Below are positions 12,302 to 24,901 of a stretch of DNA of 64,000 bases, one piece after another. The notes beneath the pieces were generated by a model. The model did no database searches. It was not told where the DNA came from and worked only from the letters and a program-made list of their open reading frames with translations. Each line of letters begins with the position of its first letter. The first letter of the stretch is position 1. Source of the stretch: Dactylorhiza incarnata (taxonomy: Eukaryota > Streptophyta > Magnoliopsida > Asparagales > Orchidaceae); the NCBI GenBank assembly GCA_033032865.1, contig JAWHQI010000040.1, positions 12,631,001-12,695,000 of the forward strand. Reading direction: 5' to 3'. The position numbers and the translations under genes were made by a program.

Positions 12302-13538
12302 CTAGCTAATGGGTCTATGAAAAGAAAAGTGCATAAGCAACTGTTCTAATATGCATGCCGGTAGCGGGTACCGATACAGCGATAGAACAGTCACGCCTCT
12401 ACCCGAATATAAATAATACCTGCTCGTCACAGGTAGAGGGAATAAAAAGTAAGAAGAGGAGGAATCCTCACTCAGCTCACCAAAACTATCCTTGCCCAGC
12501 AAGGTATCATCTCCAGGGAGGCAGTAGGAGGAGAAGGCAATGAGTGGTGCTTCCTCTATGGAGGGGGGATCAACCTCCTCGCATAAGATGATGCTCTCAT
12601 CATTGACTTGAGCATAATGCTCCAAGTCCTCCTGAAGTACCTGTGAAGACTCAACCTGCACAAGCTCAGATGAAGAAGGGGGTTAGGAAATAAAAAAGGA
12701 GAATGACTTAAATAAAAATCAAGCAGGGGAGTGGTCCCGGTCTCACTCCCATTAGATTGGGAAAGTAAAATAATGTTGGCATTGTCATCAATGCCGCAAG
12801 GTTCAACGGGATCAACAGTGGCCATGCCCAAGATTTGGACTTCCTCCACCGGTGTTGAGGAAAGCTCCTCTTCACCTAGAAGGTTGTCCTCCTCCATAGG
12901 AGCAGGCATAACGCATAGATCGCCAGCCTCATCCTGCGACACATCCTCAACAATGTCGTCAGAGACGAGTATAGTAGTAAGCACAAAAGGGGGAGGAATA
13001 GTGCTTGGAAAAAAATCGAGCACAGATTCCTCACGAAGAATCAAATCTACGTTAGGTGATGGATGTACAGGGGAGATGGGCTCAGTCATGTCAGAGCCTA
13101 GATCATCCACACATCTGGTGACTGTGTCCACATCATACCCTTCAAAGCTTGAAGGTGAAATGGGCACATAACCAGATGTTGAAGGTGTGCTGCCAGAAGT
13201 AGGAGTCGAGACGATCCGGATATCCGGCTCGTCATCCTCGTCCAATTGGCGAAGATAATCAGCACAATCCTTCAAAGCATGATCTGTGCTCTGACAAAAC
13301 AAGCACTGCCTTACGAGATTCTTTGGCAGAGCGGGTGCTGAAGCCGAAAAGAGGTATGAAGGTAAAGGCGTGGCAGAATAGCCATAAGACTTCCGCGCAC
13401 TATATGGAGTACCAGACGAAGTCGGTGCTCCATATGCTGGCTGGGAGTGCTAGGGATATTATCTCCCTTTGGACATCTATCACTAGCGTGAGAGATATCT
13501 CCACACCAACGACAACGAATATTAAATGAAGCCCACAT
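12302..13538 (-). pseudogene. C: tandem zinc-knuckle protein with acidic tail, frameshifted
   Basis: From 13538 the minus strand reads a CCHC knuckle, CRWCGDISHASDRC. A frameshift near 13437 leads to another frame with a second knuckle, CLFCQSTDHALKDC (about 13262-13303). A long acidic Ser/Pro-rich segment follows, running with at least one more shift to about 12400. Both knuckles fit C-X2-C-X4-H-X4-C, the nucleic-acid-binding motif of retroviral nucleocapsids. There is no capsid domain in the 190 bases between this ORF and the primer site. The product may be the relic of a gag 3' half or a dedicated small nucleocapsid-like protein. Its intact form would be roughly 400 residues. Confidence 0.6.
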
Positions 13539-13730
13539 AGTGTGAAGATAAAATGATTCAAAATAAAAACAATATTGTGCAAAACACTACACCTAACAAA
13601 AATTTACTAGAGCAACCTAATATAAACAGGAAAAACAAAATACGAAGAAATAAAACAAAAGAATGCAATACACAAATGGAAGGGCTTAAATCTCAGATTC
13701 TCCCTCTCCAGAAAACTCACACGACTGTGT

Positions 13731-13748
13731 TCCCCGACAACGGCGCCA
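13731..13748 (-). other. Primer-binding site of C (tRNA-Asp type)
   Basis: The minus strand reads TGGCGCCGTTGTCGGGGA, one mismatch from the complement of the 3' end of plant tRNA-Asp. It lies six bases inside the 5' LTR (13755). D has the perfect version at 50365-50382. Confidence 0.85.
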
Positions 13749-13754
13749 AAAACT

Positions 13755-15335
13755 TGATGCGCAAATCTCGCACACGCTATAGGCGGTAGCAAGACTGCGG
13801 CACGAAACGACAGTGTACCGATCGTTCAAGTAATATAAAATGGGAATGAATCCCCAAGTATCGATCTCAAAGGAACACAGTAAGGTGGAGTTTACTATTA
13901 GGCAGGACTTGAGATTGAAGTCCTTTAGTCGGATGGATGCGGAAACAGGGGTTTTGGATTGTGGAAAATAAAGAGAAAATACTATAACTACTCCTATGCA
14001 ATGCCGCTATGCAATTCTTCGCTTGGCGGGATGGAGATTAGGCAGGCCTTGAGCGCACTGCGTCGCAAGGGCGGATGGACGAGTAGGAAAACAGAATGAG
14101 GGTCGCAAGCACCTCTTCGACAAGCACGCCACTAGCAATTGCTAGTGCGGCAAACGAACACGACGGTGGGATGGAGGATGGAATGAGGCACACCTGAAGC
14201 AACTCAAACAATAAAGCATTTCACATAGGCATGAAATATATAGAAATACAAACTAGTTTAAGTGCCACTTCATCATAATAATAAAGATCTACAACATATA
14301 CACATCAATAAGAGAAGAACAAGGCAAGAAATCGACCGAATCCGAAGGCTCGTTGTAGATTCACAGTTGGAATCGCTGGGTTGTCAATCCGTGTCCAAGC
14401 TCGGTCTGCAACTACGTCCGGGGTAGAGAGAGCTGTCACGACTCTCCAATGAACCCGTCTTCTTCGTCTCACGATCCGGTAGAGGTTGCAAACTTCCTCT
14501 TGCTTGAAGGTAATGGCGGCTAGATCTCCCTTGAAGCTCTAGGATGAAGGAGGAGGCCGAGATGATCTCCGGGCTCAAGATTGGCGTGAAGAACAAGCCC
14601 GGAGCACCTCCTGAAAGTGGGCGGTGATGGACGGCGAAATGGGCGCGGAACTGGAGCTCTGGGAGCGGGAAAAACGATCGATCCAGAATGGGGCAAGACC
14701 TGCGGCTTAAATAGAAATTCTGTCAGAAAATGGTCACGCGCGGTCGAACGCACGACCGTGTGCAGACCGTGCGTTATTAAATGATAAAATGTGACTTGGG
14801 GAAGACGCTGTGCCGCCCGTGCGTTTTGCTCACGCACGATCAACACCGCCCGTGCGCTCAAACGCACGGGTAAAATCCGATGCTCAGAATTCAAGAATAC
14901 ACAGGTCGACCGTGCGTTTTAGTCACGCACGAGCGAATCCGCCCGTGCGTTCAAACACACGAGTAAACTCCGACGCTCCATTTTCAGCCCAGACACAAAC
15001 ACACGACCGCAACCGACCGTGCGTCAAGGAAACACACGAACGTGCGATATGAACAGACATGAATTCTGGGGAAAACGGGACGATCCGGTCACCTGCATAC
15101 AAGATACAATGGCTGGGAATACACGTCCAGCATCAGAAAAACATAGAAAAAGGGAAGGGGAGCACCATGTGCTTACCCCCAACAACAAGGAATGCAATTG
15201 CACACTGAAATGAGCTTAATAGTGCACCTAGCATGGAATAATACATATGAATGAAAACGTGCCTAAAATGTGGTGCAAAGACTAGAATATCAGCCCAAAT
15301 GAGTCCAAAAATATATATATAAATGAGACTCATCA
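13755..15335 (-). repeat. 5' LTR of C
   Basis: About 1.58 kb, TGATGCGCAAAT to GAGACTCATCA. TATA box on the minus strand at about 14704-14717, with the GTGCGT/ACGCAC cluster at 14730-15052. It adjoins the primer site and is followed by the target duplication ATCCA. Confidence 0.9.
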
Positions 15336-15418
15336 ATCCATCTTCGGCAGCATAACAACAATAGAATTGTGGCACTTGCAACCTCTCTGGGAAGGATAGC
15401 CAAAACGAGAAACAAAGC

Positions 15419-15715
15419 TCCAATTTATAGAACTTCTCGCTAGCGCCTACGGTAGCTCCTAGCGCCCGCGATATCGATCGTGTGGAGCGGTTGCGAAACC
15501 GTCGGAGGCGTGGCGCTGTGCACGAACTTGAGCTAGCGCCTGGCGGTAGCGCTAGTGCTGGCGGTAGCGCTAAGGAACGGCTGAGACGAAACTAAACCGC
15601 TGAGACGAAACCGCTGAGACGGAACCGCTGAGACGAAACCGCTGAGACGGAACCGCTGAGACGAAACTTGAGCTAGCGCCTGGCGGTAGCACTAACGCTG
15701 GTGGTAGTGCATTCT
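15419..15715 (-). promoter_or_regulatory. B LTR: TATA box and palindrome cluster
   Basis: On the minus strand CTATAAATTGG (about 15419-15430) is the likely TATA box. Upstream of it (15432-15715) are repeated GCTAGCGCC, GGCGGTAGCGCTA and tandem CCGCTGAGACGRAA motifs. They include the self-complementary cores GCTAGC and AGCGCT. The second LTR has the same order at 22671-22978. Confidence 0.6.
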
Positions 15716-15860
15716 TCCAGATGTTTGAATTCAACTGTTTTCTACCTGTGGAGTATTGCACCTATAGTTCCTGCACACTATAAACACACGACAAGCAAGA
15801 TCAAATATAATTTGGGATTTGTTATTCTCAAACAAAGGGATGTGACACACATGTCCAACA

Positions 15861-18800
15861 ATCTCCCCCTTTTGATAATAACAAATCCTCTTAGCAAGAA
15901 ATCAACATTAGTGTTTATAGTATATGATAAGCATGATAAATAGTGCAATTATAGAATATGATAAGAATGAGAAATGTGCATACTTCCCCTATCTTAATGC
16001 TCCCCCTACATAAATGCAATTTATGTTTTACTCCCCCTTAATGATAGATTACATGAATTTTTTTCCCCTTAATCTTCTATATTTCTCCTATATAGATTTC
16101 TTCAATCAATCTCCCCATTTTGGTATTATCAAAAGAAGGTAGGGTGAGGGAAGTAAGGAGGCATTTTTTAGTCTAGTTATAAATCATGATCGAGCTTTTG
16201 TAATGTATGAAATGATAAAGATTTTAAGCATAATATATATAAGAGATTTCAAATAAAAAGATAAGAGTTGTAAGCAAGCGGAAGATTATAAGAAACATCT
16301 TTTTGTAAGCATGAAAAACATAATTAAAAATATGAGTTTTAGTTTAAAATTGAAAGATGTTTAAACCTTTTAGAAATCTCAATGTTTTTCATAAAGATAC
16401 CAAACATGAAATGAACATATCAAGGAGAGATTATACTACAATGTTACTTAATTTTAAGTTCAAGAGATTCCAAAACATTGTGGAGATCATGCTAGGTTAT
16501 CTAGTGCATTTCTTATATAAAGAGTAGTATAGATAAAACATTAGAATCCAATACTCATGAGAAGAAGTGTTATGAAAGATAATGATGTGCACATAAGTGT
16601 ATTTTGAGTAATGTCAACAATTGATTTAAATCACAAAATACAAGACATATGTAGAGTAAAGTGCACAATAAAACACAAGTATATCAACTTTCACACACTT
16701 CTAATGCACATAATTTTTTTTAACAAAGTGGTGTAGTAACCAAGGTTTGCACAAAACACTTTACTATTCTTTCCAAGGTGCTCAACCTCATAATGCTTAT
16801 TAAGACTTATCAGGAGGTTCAAGTAGTGTTTGGTGGAGTTATATTTGTCTACATATATAATTTTTTGTTCACATTTGTGAGACAACATTCTCCGAATACA
16901 CTTGTTTTGCAAACCCAATTTTTTAACTTAACCACTTTTCTAAATTTCATAAGTGCAATTCAAATGTATATAGTGTAGGTAATAAACTTATGCAAGTTTT
17001 AATTCATTATACAAATACAATACACAAGCAAGCATTTTAGATTTAAACACACATGTTGGTTATCAAAATAGGTGAGTGAAATGCATCATTATCAATCATA
17101 AAACATTTACTCATACTTAGAGGCATGCTAAGCTTGGTTCTACACATATTTTTCAATACAATTGATGCACTTTAAATAGATATATCAAAGCATGATAAAC
17201 AAAACAATGTTCATAGTAATTTGAAGGAATAAATTTTAACATTGTAAATAATTCTAAATAATAGAATTCATTCATGCTTGATATTAGCAATAAAGATCAT
17301 ATTGTTTTTTTGTTGTTTTATCATTTTTTAATGAGATAAAAACAGAAAATCACAAAAAACATATTTTTGTATTTTTGAATTTTGAACTTTTGTAGTTGAT
17401 TTTTCATAATATGAATAAAACACAAATCTCAAGAACATATTTTTGAATTTTGAACTTTTGTAGTTGATTTTTAATAATATGAATAAAACACAAATCTCAA
17501 AAACATATTTTTGTATCTTTGAATTTTGAATTTTTGTAGTTGATTTTCTTAAATATAAATTAAAACAAAGATAATAAATGTCAGAAATAAAAAAAAAATT
17601 AGTTAATATAAACAAACATATTTTTAAGGATTTTTAGAAATTTTAAAAATCAGAAAAATCAAACACCCACGCTAGCGTCGACGCTAGTGCTAGCGCGACA
17701 AACAGTACTTGATATTTTGAGAATTTTAAAAATCTGATTTTTGATATTTATTAAGTGTCCTTAGAGTGGTCTTATGCAAAAATTTTATAATTTTTGGAGA
17801 TGTCTTGATTGCTAAAATTTGCATAAAACTTTTAAGCTTTTTCAAATACATGTGTTTTACAAAAAAAAAAACATTTAAGCTCAAAAATATAAATTATGCA
17901 AACACAAGAGGACACAATTTTTTTATTAAACAACCCAAAATATGCATGAATTAAGTGATAAGTAAATAAAACGTTCATGCAGTGAATTATAAGTATGTCC
18001 TAAGATTAAAAACTACCATGACTAAATGTCTACACCCTAGCCCCGTACTAAGTGACAGATGGGCATGAGGAGCTGCACACATGCCGTAGGTTGTGGTGTT
18101 AATCCCATATGCACACACTAGAGAATGCTCAACCTAGCACTCTTTCCCCCCAGTGCCTCGCAAGACCCCATTGGAACCCTCCCCGGTTAAGGATAAGACA
18201 TGTCTTAGAGGTTAGGTCTCTAATGTATCCAATCCTACGCCCCCGCTATTGTGAGATATGAAGTCATAGGTGAATAATCTTTGGACAACCTATGCTTTTA
18301 AACAATGGGTTGATTTATAAACTATGGGTTTTGTTTAATGTGATGAGTTATATATTGCCGCATAGTTTTTCTACTTTTATGAGATGACGATATGAGATAA
18401 CTAGCACAATTACTAATATTCAATAAGTGACAATGCTAGTATGATGAGTTATGGGGTTAAATGTCATGTCATAAGATTTATATTAATATTGCATGTATTT
18501 CCAAAATAGAGTTTCAAATTATAGATCTAGAATAGAGTGATGATTAATTTTGATTTATTCTTTCATTGTAAAGTTGATTCTAGAGTCTACAAATATAAGA
18601 GATACATGCAATCACTAGCAAAGCATATTAATACATCATATAATGTAAAGAAAAACAATATTCATATTTTTATCATAAGATTCATAATTCCTAGGTAATA
18701 GACATTATTGATTTGAGATATTTCTTGATAGAACATGAATTATGATTTATGATTATAGAGAATTTTGCATAGAATATATGTTAGATCATCATGATGTATG

Positions 18801-20162
18801 TAAATTCTAATTCTTCTAGACTTATGACAATATGATTTGGAGATTTTCTTTTGAATGAGCATGTTTGATTTGTAAATCTAGGAAATGATGATCATGCAAT
18901 CATATTAAAGACAAAGATCACATATATAAAGTTTTGAAATTTATAAGATTGTTTCAATAATTGAATTTATTGATCTTTGGTTTTGCATGATAATATATGA
19001 TTCATGATACAATATTCATAAATATTCTAATGATTAATCCATAAACTATGTGTTTGTTTGGAATTTTGGTATTCTATTATAATTTCAAAATCACATAGCT
19101 ATCATGAAATTTGAATAACATTATGAATATTATACCTAGCATATAAATTTAAGCATAAACTAAAAGGCGATGCTAGGATGATGAGTTTGAATACAATGTT
19201 ATTATATATGATATAATGGAGATAAAGTTGCATGTAATATGAGAAGTTTTCAAACTAATTTTCTTTAGACCTAGAATGAAATGATTATTCTATTTGATTT
19301 GAACTTAATGATATAAGATGATTCTAAGGTCTAAATTACATGCAAACAATAGTGACACACATCACACACATAATATCTAAAATAATATATGAAACAATTA
19401 TACTAAGGATAGCATGTGATGAAAAATTCATAAACACAAAAATTTCCAAATCAAGCAAACTAAGATAGCTTTTACAACGGAGTTGAAATTAGGCAAATTA
19501 ACAGCACCAAACAAACTCAAATGGGCAAGCCTAGTTCGCCGTTGGATGGAGATTTCTGTGTTCTTTCCGAAAATAAATTAAACGCGAAAATCAGACGAGT
19601 GGATCAAAAGATATGGCTGTTTGAAGTTTTGATCGAAAACTTGCATTTTTGAAAGATTAAACATGCGTTTAAATGAATTTATGTTTTCAATTTTTCTAGA
19701 TAATATTCTTCATTATAAGGGCTATCATATGCAACAAACAAAAATAGAAAAGAATCAAAAACGTTGCGCATTTTAATTTTTAGTTTAAGCCCTTTAATAA
19801 ACAATTTAAATCCAATCTTTGAAATAGTTTCAATAGTCTTGATAATAATTTCGATATTCAATTTATCATGATAATTCAAGACAATTAAGGGAGAGGATTT
19901 AAAAGGATAGAGAACTAAGAAGATTAGAGATAGGTCACTTTGAAAAATATATGACTTAATGTTTAATTTTAATTCAATTTGATTTGTTAAACATTAGGCT
20001 TAATATATGAATGTCATATTTCATGATATATAAAGTGATCAGTATGTTTGTTCAAAAAATAATAATAAAAGAAACAAAAGAAAAGTGACAATAAGCATAT
20101 CATGAAGTAGAGTAGTGATATTTCATTTTTATTTGTTTCTACTTTATGCAAATGAATGAATA
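15861..20162 (-). other. B 3' noncoding region (AT-rich) with polypurine tract
   Basis: It begins next to the LTR with a polypurine tract (minus strand, ending AAAGGGGGAGAT) and contains a second similar tract near 16108-16142. Direct repeats of about 70 bases at 17360-17540 share TTTTGAATTTTGAACTTTTGTAG. Homology with K's 52911-56870 is patchy but strong in islands (16773-16840, 17119-17150, 18021-18270). A GCTAGC-rich motif at 17669-17698 recalls the LTR cluster. No credible ORF was seen; this is the region where pol would be expected. Confidence 0.75.
18021..18270. other. Conserved GC-richer island shared by B and K
   Basis: About 250 bases (from ACTAAATGTCTACACCCTAG to AAGTCATAGG) align almost without gaps to K at 55501-55753, while the AT-rich flanks have diverged strongly. 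No frame is open through both copies. It may be a structured RNA or DNA element needed by non-autonomous copies, or a captured sequence. Confidence 0.5.
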
Positions 20163-21761
20163 TTAATGAATGAGAGATTTAGGTATCCAAAGGTGACCAA
20201 GTGGGATGGTTTTTTTGGGTACCCAAATACATCGTGGTGGCTTTTGGGAAGATAATGATGAATGGGTTTTTTCAATTAAAGATGATATGTCATTTTTCTT
20301 TATGAGTCTCCATTCATACATTGGTTGTTTATCACTTAAATCCATATAATGATTATGTGACATCTTTATATGATGATAGTTGTTTGAAAAATAATCCATT
20401 GTGAGTTTATGTTTATTCAAATTACTTTTCAAAATAGCTTAATGTTGATAATCATAATGAATTTTATTATATGGATTTTTTGAAAGTTTATAAGAGTGAT
20501 TGTCTTTCTTTAGAAGTGATTGTTGATAGAGTGGGTTACAATATGTTTTAAATGATTGGTTCTTATTTTGATGATTTTCATTTCCACTCTTACTTATAAA
20601 CATACTCTTATAATGTGACGAAAAATATTTTATAGTTTGATTTTCATGAAAAGGAATTTTTAAATATGAGTCATGATTGAAAATATATTGAGACCTATAA
20701 TAGTGACTCTTAAGAATTTTGTGAGGATCATAATTCCTTTTGAAACTAAACTCTTTTTGAGTTGATGTGTGAAAATGATCCTTTTTAGAAATGATTTTGT
20801 AAGTTAATTTATCTTTGCTATTCAAAATCTTATGATGAATGACATTACTAGAAATTAGAACTTTTTCAACAAAAGATTTTAATTGTCTTAACTTACAAGT
20901 TAAAGCATCATTTTCAATTATCAATTTTTCATTATGCCTTTTTGAAACTAAGAGCCCTTTTTCAATATCCTTGAATTTTTCTTTTAATAGATTGCAATCA
21001 AAACAAGGAGTAGGAATTTCAACTAAAGAGCATGAAAGTGAATTTAACACATCAATATTTGATTCTACTTTATCGTTTGCTTTTAAAGATTTATTTTCTA
21101 AACGTAATTTGGAATTAGTAAATTTCAACTTTAAACTTTTACGTTTAGCAATTTTAAGCATACGAGATGTAGAAATAGAATTTGTTACAAAAAGAGAAGT
21201 TTTTGATTTTCTTACATTGCTATGGGATGAGACAAGATTTGAACCAAGGGTTCCTTTGACATCTTCTTCGCATTCCTCTTCCATAGTTGAATTTTCATCT
21301 TCTCTTTTGCTTGATGTGTTGCCAACAAATGAGTCCAATATTGTTTCTCTCTTTGATTGATCTTCCTCCAAGAAAGAGTTCTTGTCGATTTCTTCTCTTG
21401 GATCCATAAGGAATTCCTCTTGTTCATCATCTGTGGAAGGAAGACTATAAGTATTCTCAAGAAATTTCCAAACTTCAAAAGCAGTAGAGAGCGTATAAAT
21501 AAGTTTGAAAATATTTTGATCTAGAGCACAATATAGACTATTCATAGATTTGGCATTTAAAAACATTTCATTTTTATTTAAAATACTTGGGGGCATTGTA
21601 ATTGTAATATTCCATACTTTAATATCCAAAGATTTAAGAAATTTTTCCATAGGAATTTTCCACCCATTATAATTTTTTCCTTTAAATAAAGGTGGTGCCA
21701 AAGATTTTTCATTTATAAGAAAATTTCCCCCACTAGTAGAGGCGAGATCATGAGACGTCAT
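20163..21761 (-). pseudogene. B gag (copia-type), one premature stop
   Basis: The minus strand reads about 533 codons from 21761. The N-terminus (PPLFKGKNYNGWK) and the following block (SLYCALDQNIFKLIYTLSTAFEVW) are the capsid-like region of copia Gag (DUF4219 and UBN2 type). An acidic stretch, a coiled-coil-like stretch and a basic Asn/His/Lys-rich tail follow. An in-frame TAA at 20439-20441 interrupts it; K reads through at this point (QCILKNN). The frame then continues to PPRCIWVPKK, a WVPK sequence typical of the segment before copia protease, and ends at 20163. No zinc knuckle was recognised. A functional copy would supply particle protein but no enzymes. Confidence 0.78.
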
Positions 21762-21797
21762 TATTCCTGGTTTTTAAATCGTTTGGAATAACCTGCA

Positions 21798-21809
21798 GCT
21801 CTGATACCA
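21798..21809 (-). other. Primer-binding site of B (initiator tRNA-Met type)
   Basis: The minus strand reads TGGTATCAGAGC, complementary to the 3' end of plant initiator tRNA-Met, two bases from the 5' LTR. The same site occurs in H, K, L and N. Confidence 0.9.
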
Positions 21810-21811
21810 CT

Positions 21812-23127
21812 TGTTGGATCGATAGGCGCCCTTATAGGGGAGGGGGGGAATAAGGGAATAAAAATTCTTCCTTATAATGTTATGAAAATTACTTGATTGT
21901 TTTATAATATGAGAAAGGCAAAATAACAATTTAGCTAATTTGTGAGAATATCATAATTTTCAAGTTTAGAAATAAGTACTAAATTGTTTTATGATTAAAG
22001 AGATTGAAATAAACAATTTACATAAAGTAATTTGAATTGAAAACTTTGTAACTAATATTTTAGAGATAACGCCAAATGAGAGAAATCAAGTAAACACAAA
22101 TAGAGACATGATTGTATTTATATAAAAAGGTGTTTACATAAATTTGATTTCAATATCGCTAGAAATCGGAGGCGTACAAAAGTAAATATCTTTTCCTTTT
22201 CTATACTGACTTGTATCCCCACAAACCAGTTGACTTTAGCCTATCCTTCCCCGGATAAGGCCTCAAGCCGCTCTAGCCAATCCTTCCCCGGATATGACCT
22301 CGAGCACCCCTAGATCTAATCACCTAGAACTAGTCGCCAACACAAGGCGTATTCCTCCCTAAGTCCTACCCAGACCTAGTCGCCAACACAAGGCGAATTC
22401 TCTAAACGATTACAAAAATATATGGAATGAAAATAAAGATAACAATAATAAAAACTCCCTATATGAGATCTCTGAAGATGAGGATGAAGGATCGTTGTAG
22501 CATAAGCGAGGTTGAAGCGACCGTCCTTTGGATGTAGCGTGACGTAGTCCTCCTCCAGAATTCTCCTTAGGCTTTTAGTGGGAGATCCATCTTTGGCAGC
22601 ATAACAACAATAGAATTGTGGCACTTGCAACCTCTTTGGGATGGATAGCCAAAACGAAAAGCAAAGCTCCAATTTATAGAACTTCTCGCTAGCGCCTGCG
22701 GTAGCTCCTAGCGCCTGCGGTATCGATCGTGTGGAGCGGTTGCGAAACCGTCGGCGGCGTGGCGCTGTGCACAAACTTAAGCTAGCGCCTGGCGGTAACG
22801 CTAGCGCTGGCGGTAGCGCTAAGGAACGGCTGAGACGAAACTAAACCACTGAGTCGAAACTGCTGAGACCGAACCGCTGAGATGAAACCGCTGAGACGGA
22901 ACCGCTGAGATGAAACTTGAGCTAGCGCCTGGCGGTAGCACTAACGCTGGCGGTAGCACTAACGCTAGCGGTAGTGCATTCTTCCATATGTTTGAATTCA
23001 GCTGCTTTCTACCTGTGGAGTATTGCACCTATATTTCTTGCACACTATAAACACACGACAAGTAAGATCAAATACAATTTGGGATTTGTTATTCTCAAAC
23101 AAAGGGATGTGACACACATGTCCAACA
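21812..23127 (-). repeat. 5' LTR of B
   Basis: About 1.3 kb, TGTTGGATCG to ATGTCCAACA. It contains a short G run near 21837-21848, a TATA box at about 22671-22681 (minus strand) and the GCTAGC/CCGCTGAGAC cluster at 22683-22978. It is uninterrupted and supplies the empty-site sequence for C. Confidence 0.9.
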
Positions 23128-23680
23128 AATGCAAGCTTATACACGACATCACCAATGTGCTCTGTAATCTTGAACGGTCTCAAGTATCATAGACTTAGTT
23201 TCATCAAGCTTCAGATCCTCAACAATCCCTTGAATGGCTTGATCATTAAATACACCCAATCACCCAAGATGAACATTATTATGCAAGGCATTATAATACT
23301 TTACATAATTACATGTATATCCTGAACAAATAGCAACCTCTCTCCTATTGCCCAAATAATCATGTTCGTGTTGTTAATATCCTTGTGCTTCAAAAGCTTT
23401 GTGTCACTCATCTCCTCCCAATCCAAGGTCGTATGGCACTTCCTACCATAAATACCCTCGAAGAGTGTCATTTGGATACTCGCCTAATAGATATTGTATG
23501 TGAACTTAATAGTGTAGAGGTGGCCCTCCCATCTCTTTCCAAAATTCAATGCGCACATCTGCAACATATCCTCGATCGTCCTATTCATCCTCTTAGTTTG
23601 CTTATCCGTTTGTGGATCAAAGAAAATGCTTAAATTCAATTTAGTGCCCCAAAAGTGATGAATATGCATCATGTTGATTA
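23128..23680 (-). pseudogene. Ty3 element F: integrase core and C-terminal part
   Basis: The minus strand carries the end of the integrase core (FWGTKLNLSIFF, DPQTDKQTKRMNRTIEDML, then WEGHLYTIKFTYN) at 23484-23672. After several stops and shifts comes RPFKITEHIGDVVYKLAL ending at 23128. These join the residues at 8165 when B is removed. The upstream part of pol is missing; the sequence changes to copia gag near 23690. Confidence 0.75.
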
Positions 23681-23689
23681 TTATGAGTC

Positions 23690-24901
23690 ATAAGCACATC
23701 AATAATTTGAGTTGATGTGCCTCGGGGTAGTGAGCTCTATGTGTTGTTAGGCACATGAGCATATTGTGATAAAAATAATGACTGTGAGAATTGTTTCGAA
23801 TGTCTTTCATTTATCACATTCCTGTTGGCTAAGTTCTTGTAATTTTGATTTGAATTTTTCTTAACCATAAGATTGTGTGAAAGGAGCAGTGACTTAAGTG
23901 CATTATTTTTCAAGATGAGAATGCGTCGTGCCCTGTTGTAAGCCATATTGCCATCTTTCAAAATTTTGGCTATCGAGTTTATGTGATCTTCATAGCCACG
24001 ACGCAATTATTCAAACTTGTATCCATCTCCTTAATTTCCATTTTATAATGTTTACACTATTCACAGCTTTTCAACGACGAATTTTCTACAACCAACTTTT
24101 CATTAGTCTCTTTTGAATTATGAAGCTCTTTCTCAAGTACCTTGAGTTTTTCGTAAGTGAGCTATAATCCTTACAAAATATAGCATTTTCAACTAAAGAG
24201 CATGTAGGAGAACTAGACACATCACAAATGGATTCCACATTAAGTTGTGCTTTTAAATTTTTATTTTCTAGTCGTAGTTTTAAATTATTATTTTTCAATT
24301 TCTTAATTCTACGTCTCGCTGTTTCTAGCACATGCAATGAGAAATAAACATTGTAGCGCAAAGGGGATTTCTGCTTACAGTGTTCTCGGATGAGTCAAGA
24401 TTTGAACTTGACGTTCCTTTGTCATCTTATTCTGTGCGTGATGCGCTTGCAGTGTCTCCATTCGAGCATGCCATTATGAGCTTGCTTTCTTCCTTTTTCG
24501 ATAGTTCACCCTCCATGCGCCTGTCTTCATTTTGTTCCTCGCTCGGATCCATAAGGAATTGGTCGATTTCTGTATATGCGGAAGAGAGACTATACGTTTT
24601 CTCCAAGAATTCACATATTTCATATGCAGTAGAAAGAGTATAGATGAGCTTAAAAATATTCTTATCAAGTGCGCAGAATAAGCTATTCATTGACTTGGCA
24701 TTTACATGGCACACATCCCTATTTAGTTTACATGGTGTCTTTATAATAGTTATATTCAAAATTTCTATATTAAGAGAGAGAAAGAATCATTTCATTAAAG
24801 TTTTGCACTCATTGTAGTTCACACCTGTAAACAAAGGTGGTGCTAGAGAATCTTCAGTATCTAAACCCTTACCACCACTAGTAGATGCATGATTATGATT
24901 G
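23690..24901 (-). pseudogene. Fragment G: degenerate copia gag
   Basis: Two minus-strand blocks match the gag of B and K. 24759-24427 reads NAKSMNSLFCALDKNIFKLI and FLMDPSEEQ. 24361-24086 reads LKLRLENKNLKAQ and SSPTCSLVENA. Stops and frame changes separate them. A PPLFTGVNYN-like N-terminus is visible near 24800-24840. No LTR or primer site is attached. The CACTA-like end abuts it at 24902. Confidence 0.65.

Larger units (their letters stand above)
8964..15335 (-). mobile_element. Non-autonomous Ty3 (Athila/Tat-like) element C
   Basis: A complete insertion starting TGATGCGC and ending ACTCATCA, with a perfect 5-bp target duplication ATCCA (8959-8963 and 15336-15340). The uninterrupted site exists in B's other LTR near 22588. 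The tRNA-Asp primer site is at 13731-13748 and the LTRs are 8964-10550 and 13755-15335. The 3.2-kb interior has only a degenerate zinc-knuckle ORF, with no capsid, protease, RT or integrase. Its primer site, polypurine region and 3' untranslated region resemble those of autonomous D. Confidence 0.92.
8171..15860 (-). repeat. 3' LTR of B, split by element C
   Basis: The LTR consists of 8171-8963 and 15341-15860, rejoined when C and one ATCCA copy are removed. It matches 21812-23127 over nearly its full length. A long G run lies at about 8196-8219. Toward the right end come a TATA box (minus strand, about 15419-15430) and the palindrome cluster at 15427-15715. The end is ATGTCCAACA, directly followed by the polypurine region at 15861. 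Confidence 0.88.
8171..23127 (-). mobile_element. Non-autonomous copia element B (gag only)
   Basis: It is bounded by LTRs starting TGTTGGATCG and ending TCCAACA, with target duplications AATGT (8166-8170) and AATGC (23128-23132, one mismatch). It is oriented on the minus strand: primer site at 21798-21809, gag at 21761-20163, then about 4.3 kb without coding capacity. No protease, integrase or reverse transcriptase was found. Element C is nested in its 3' (left) LTR. The layout fits a large non-autonomous derivative. K (52034-59053) is its closest relative here. Confidence 0.88.

Noticed and set aside
12731..13171. Plus-strand ORF of 146 codons
   Set aside because: Antisense of the acidic tail of C's zinc-knuckle ORF.
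18021..18270. Island as a tRNA or rRNA piece
   Set aside because: No cloverleaf, no TTCGA box in the right place and no recognisable rRNA sequence.
20839..21360. Plus-strand ORF of 173 codons
   Set aside because: Antisense of B's gag, which matches K's gag.
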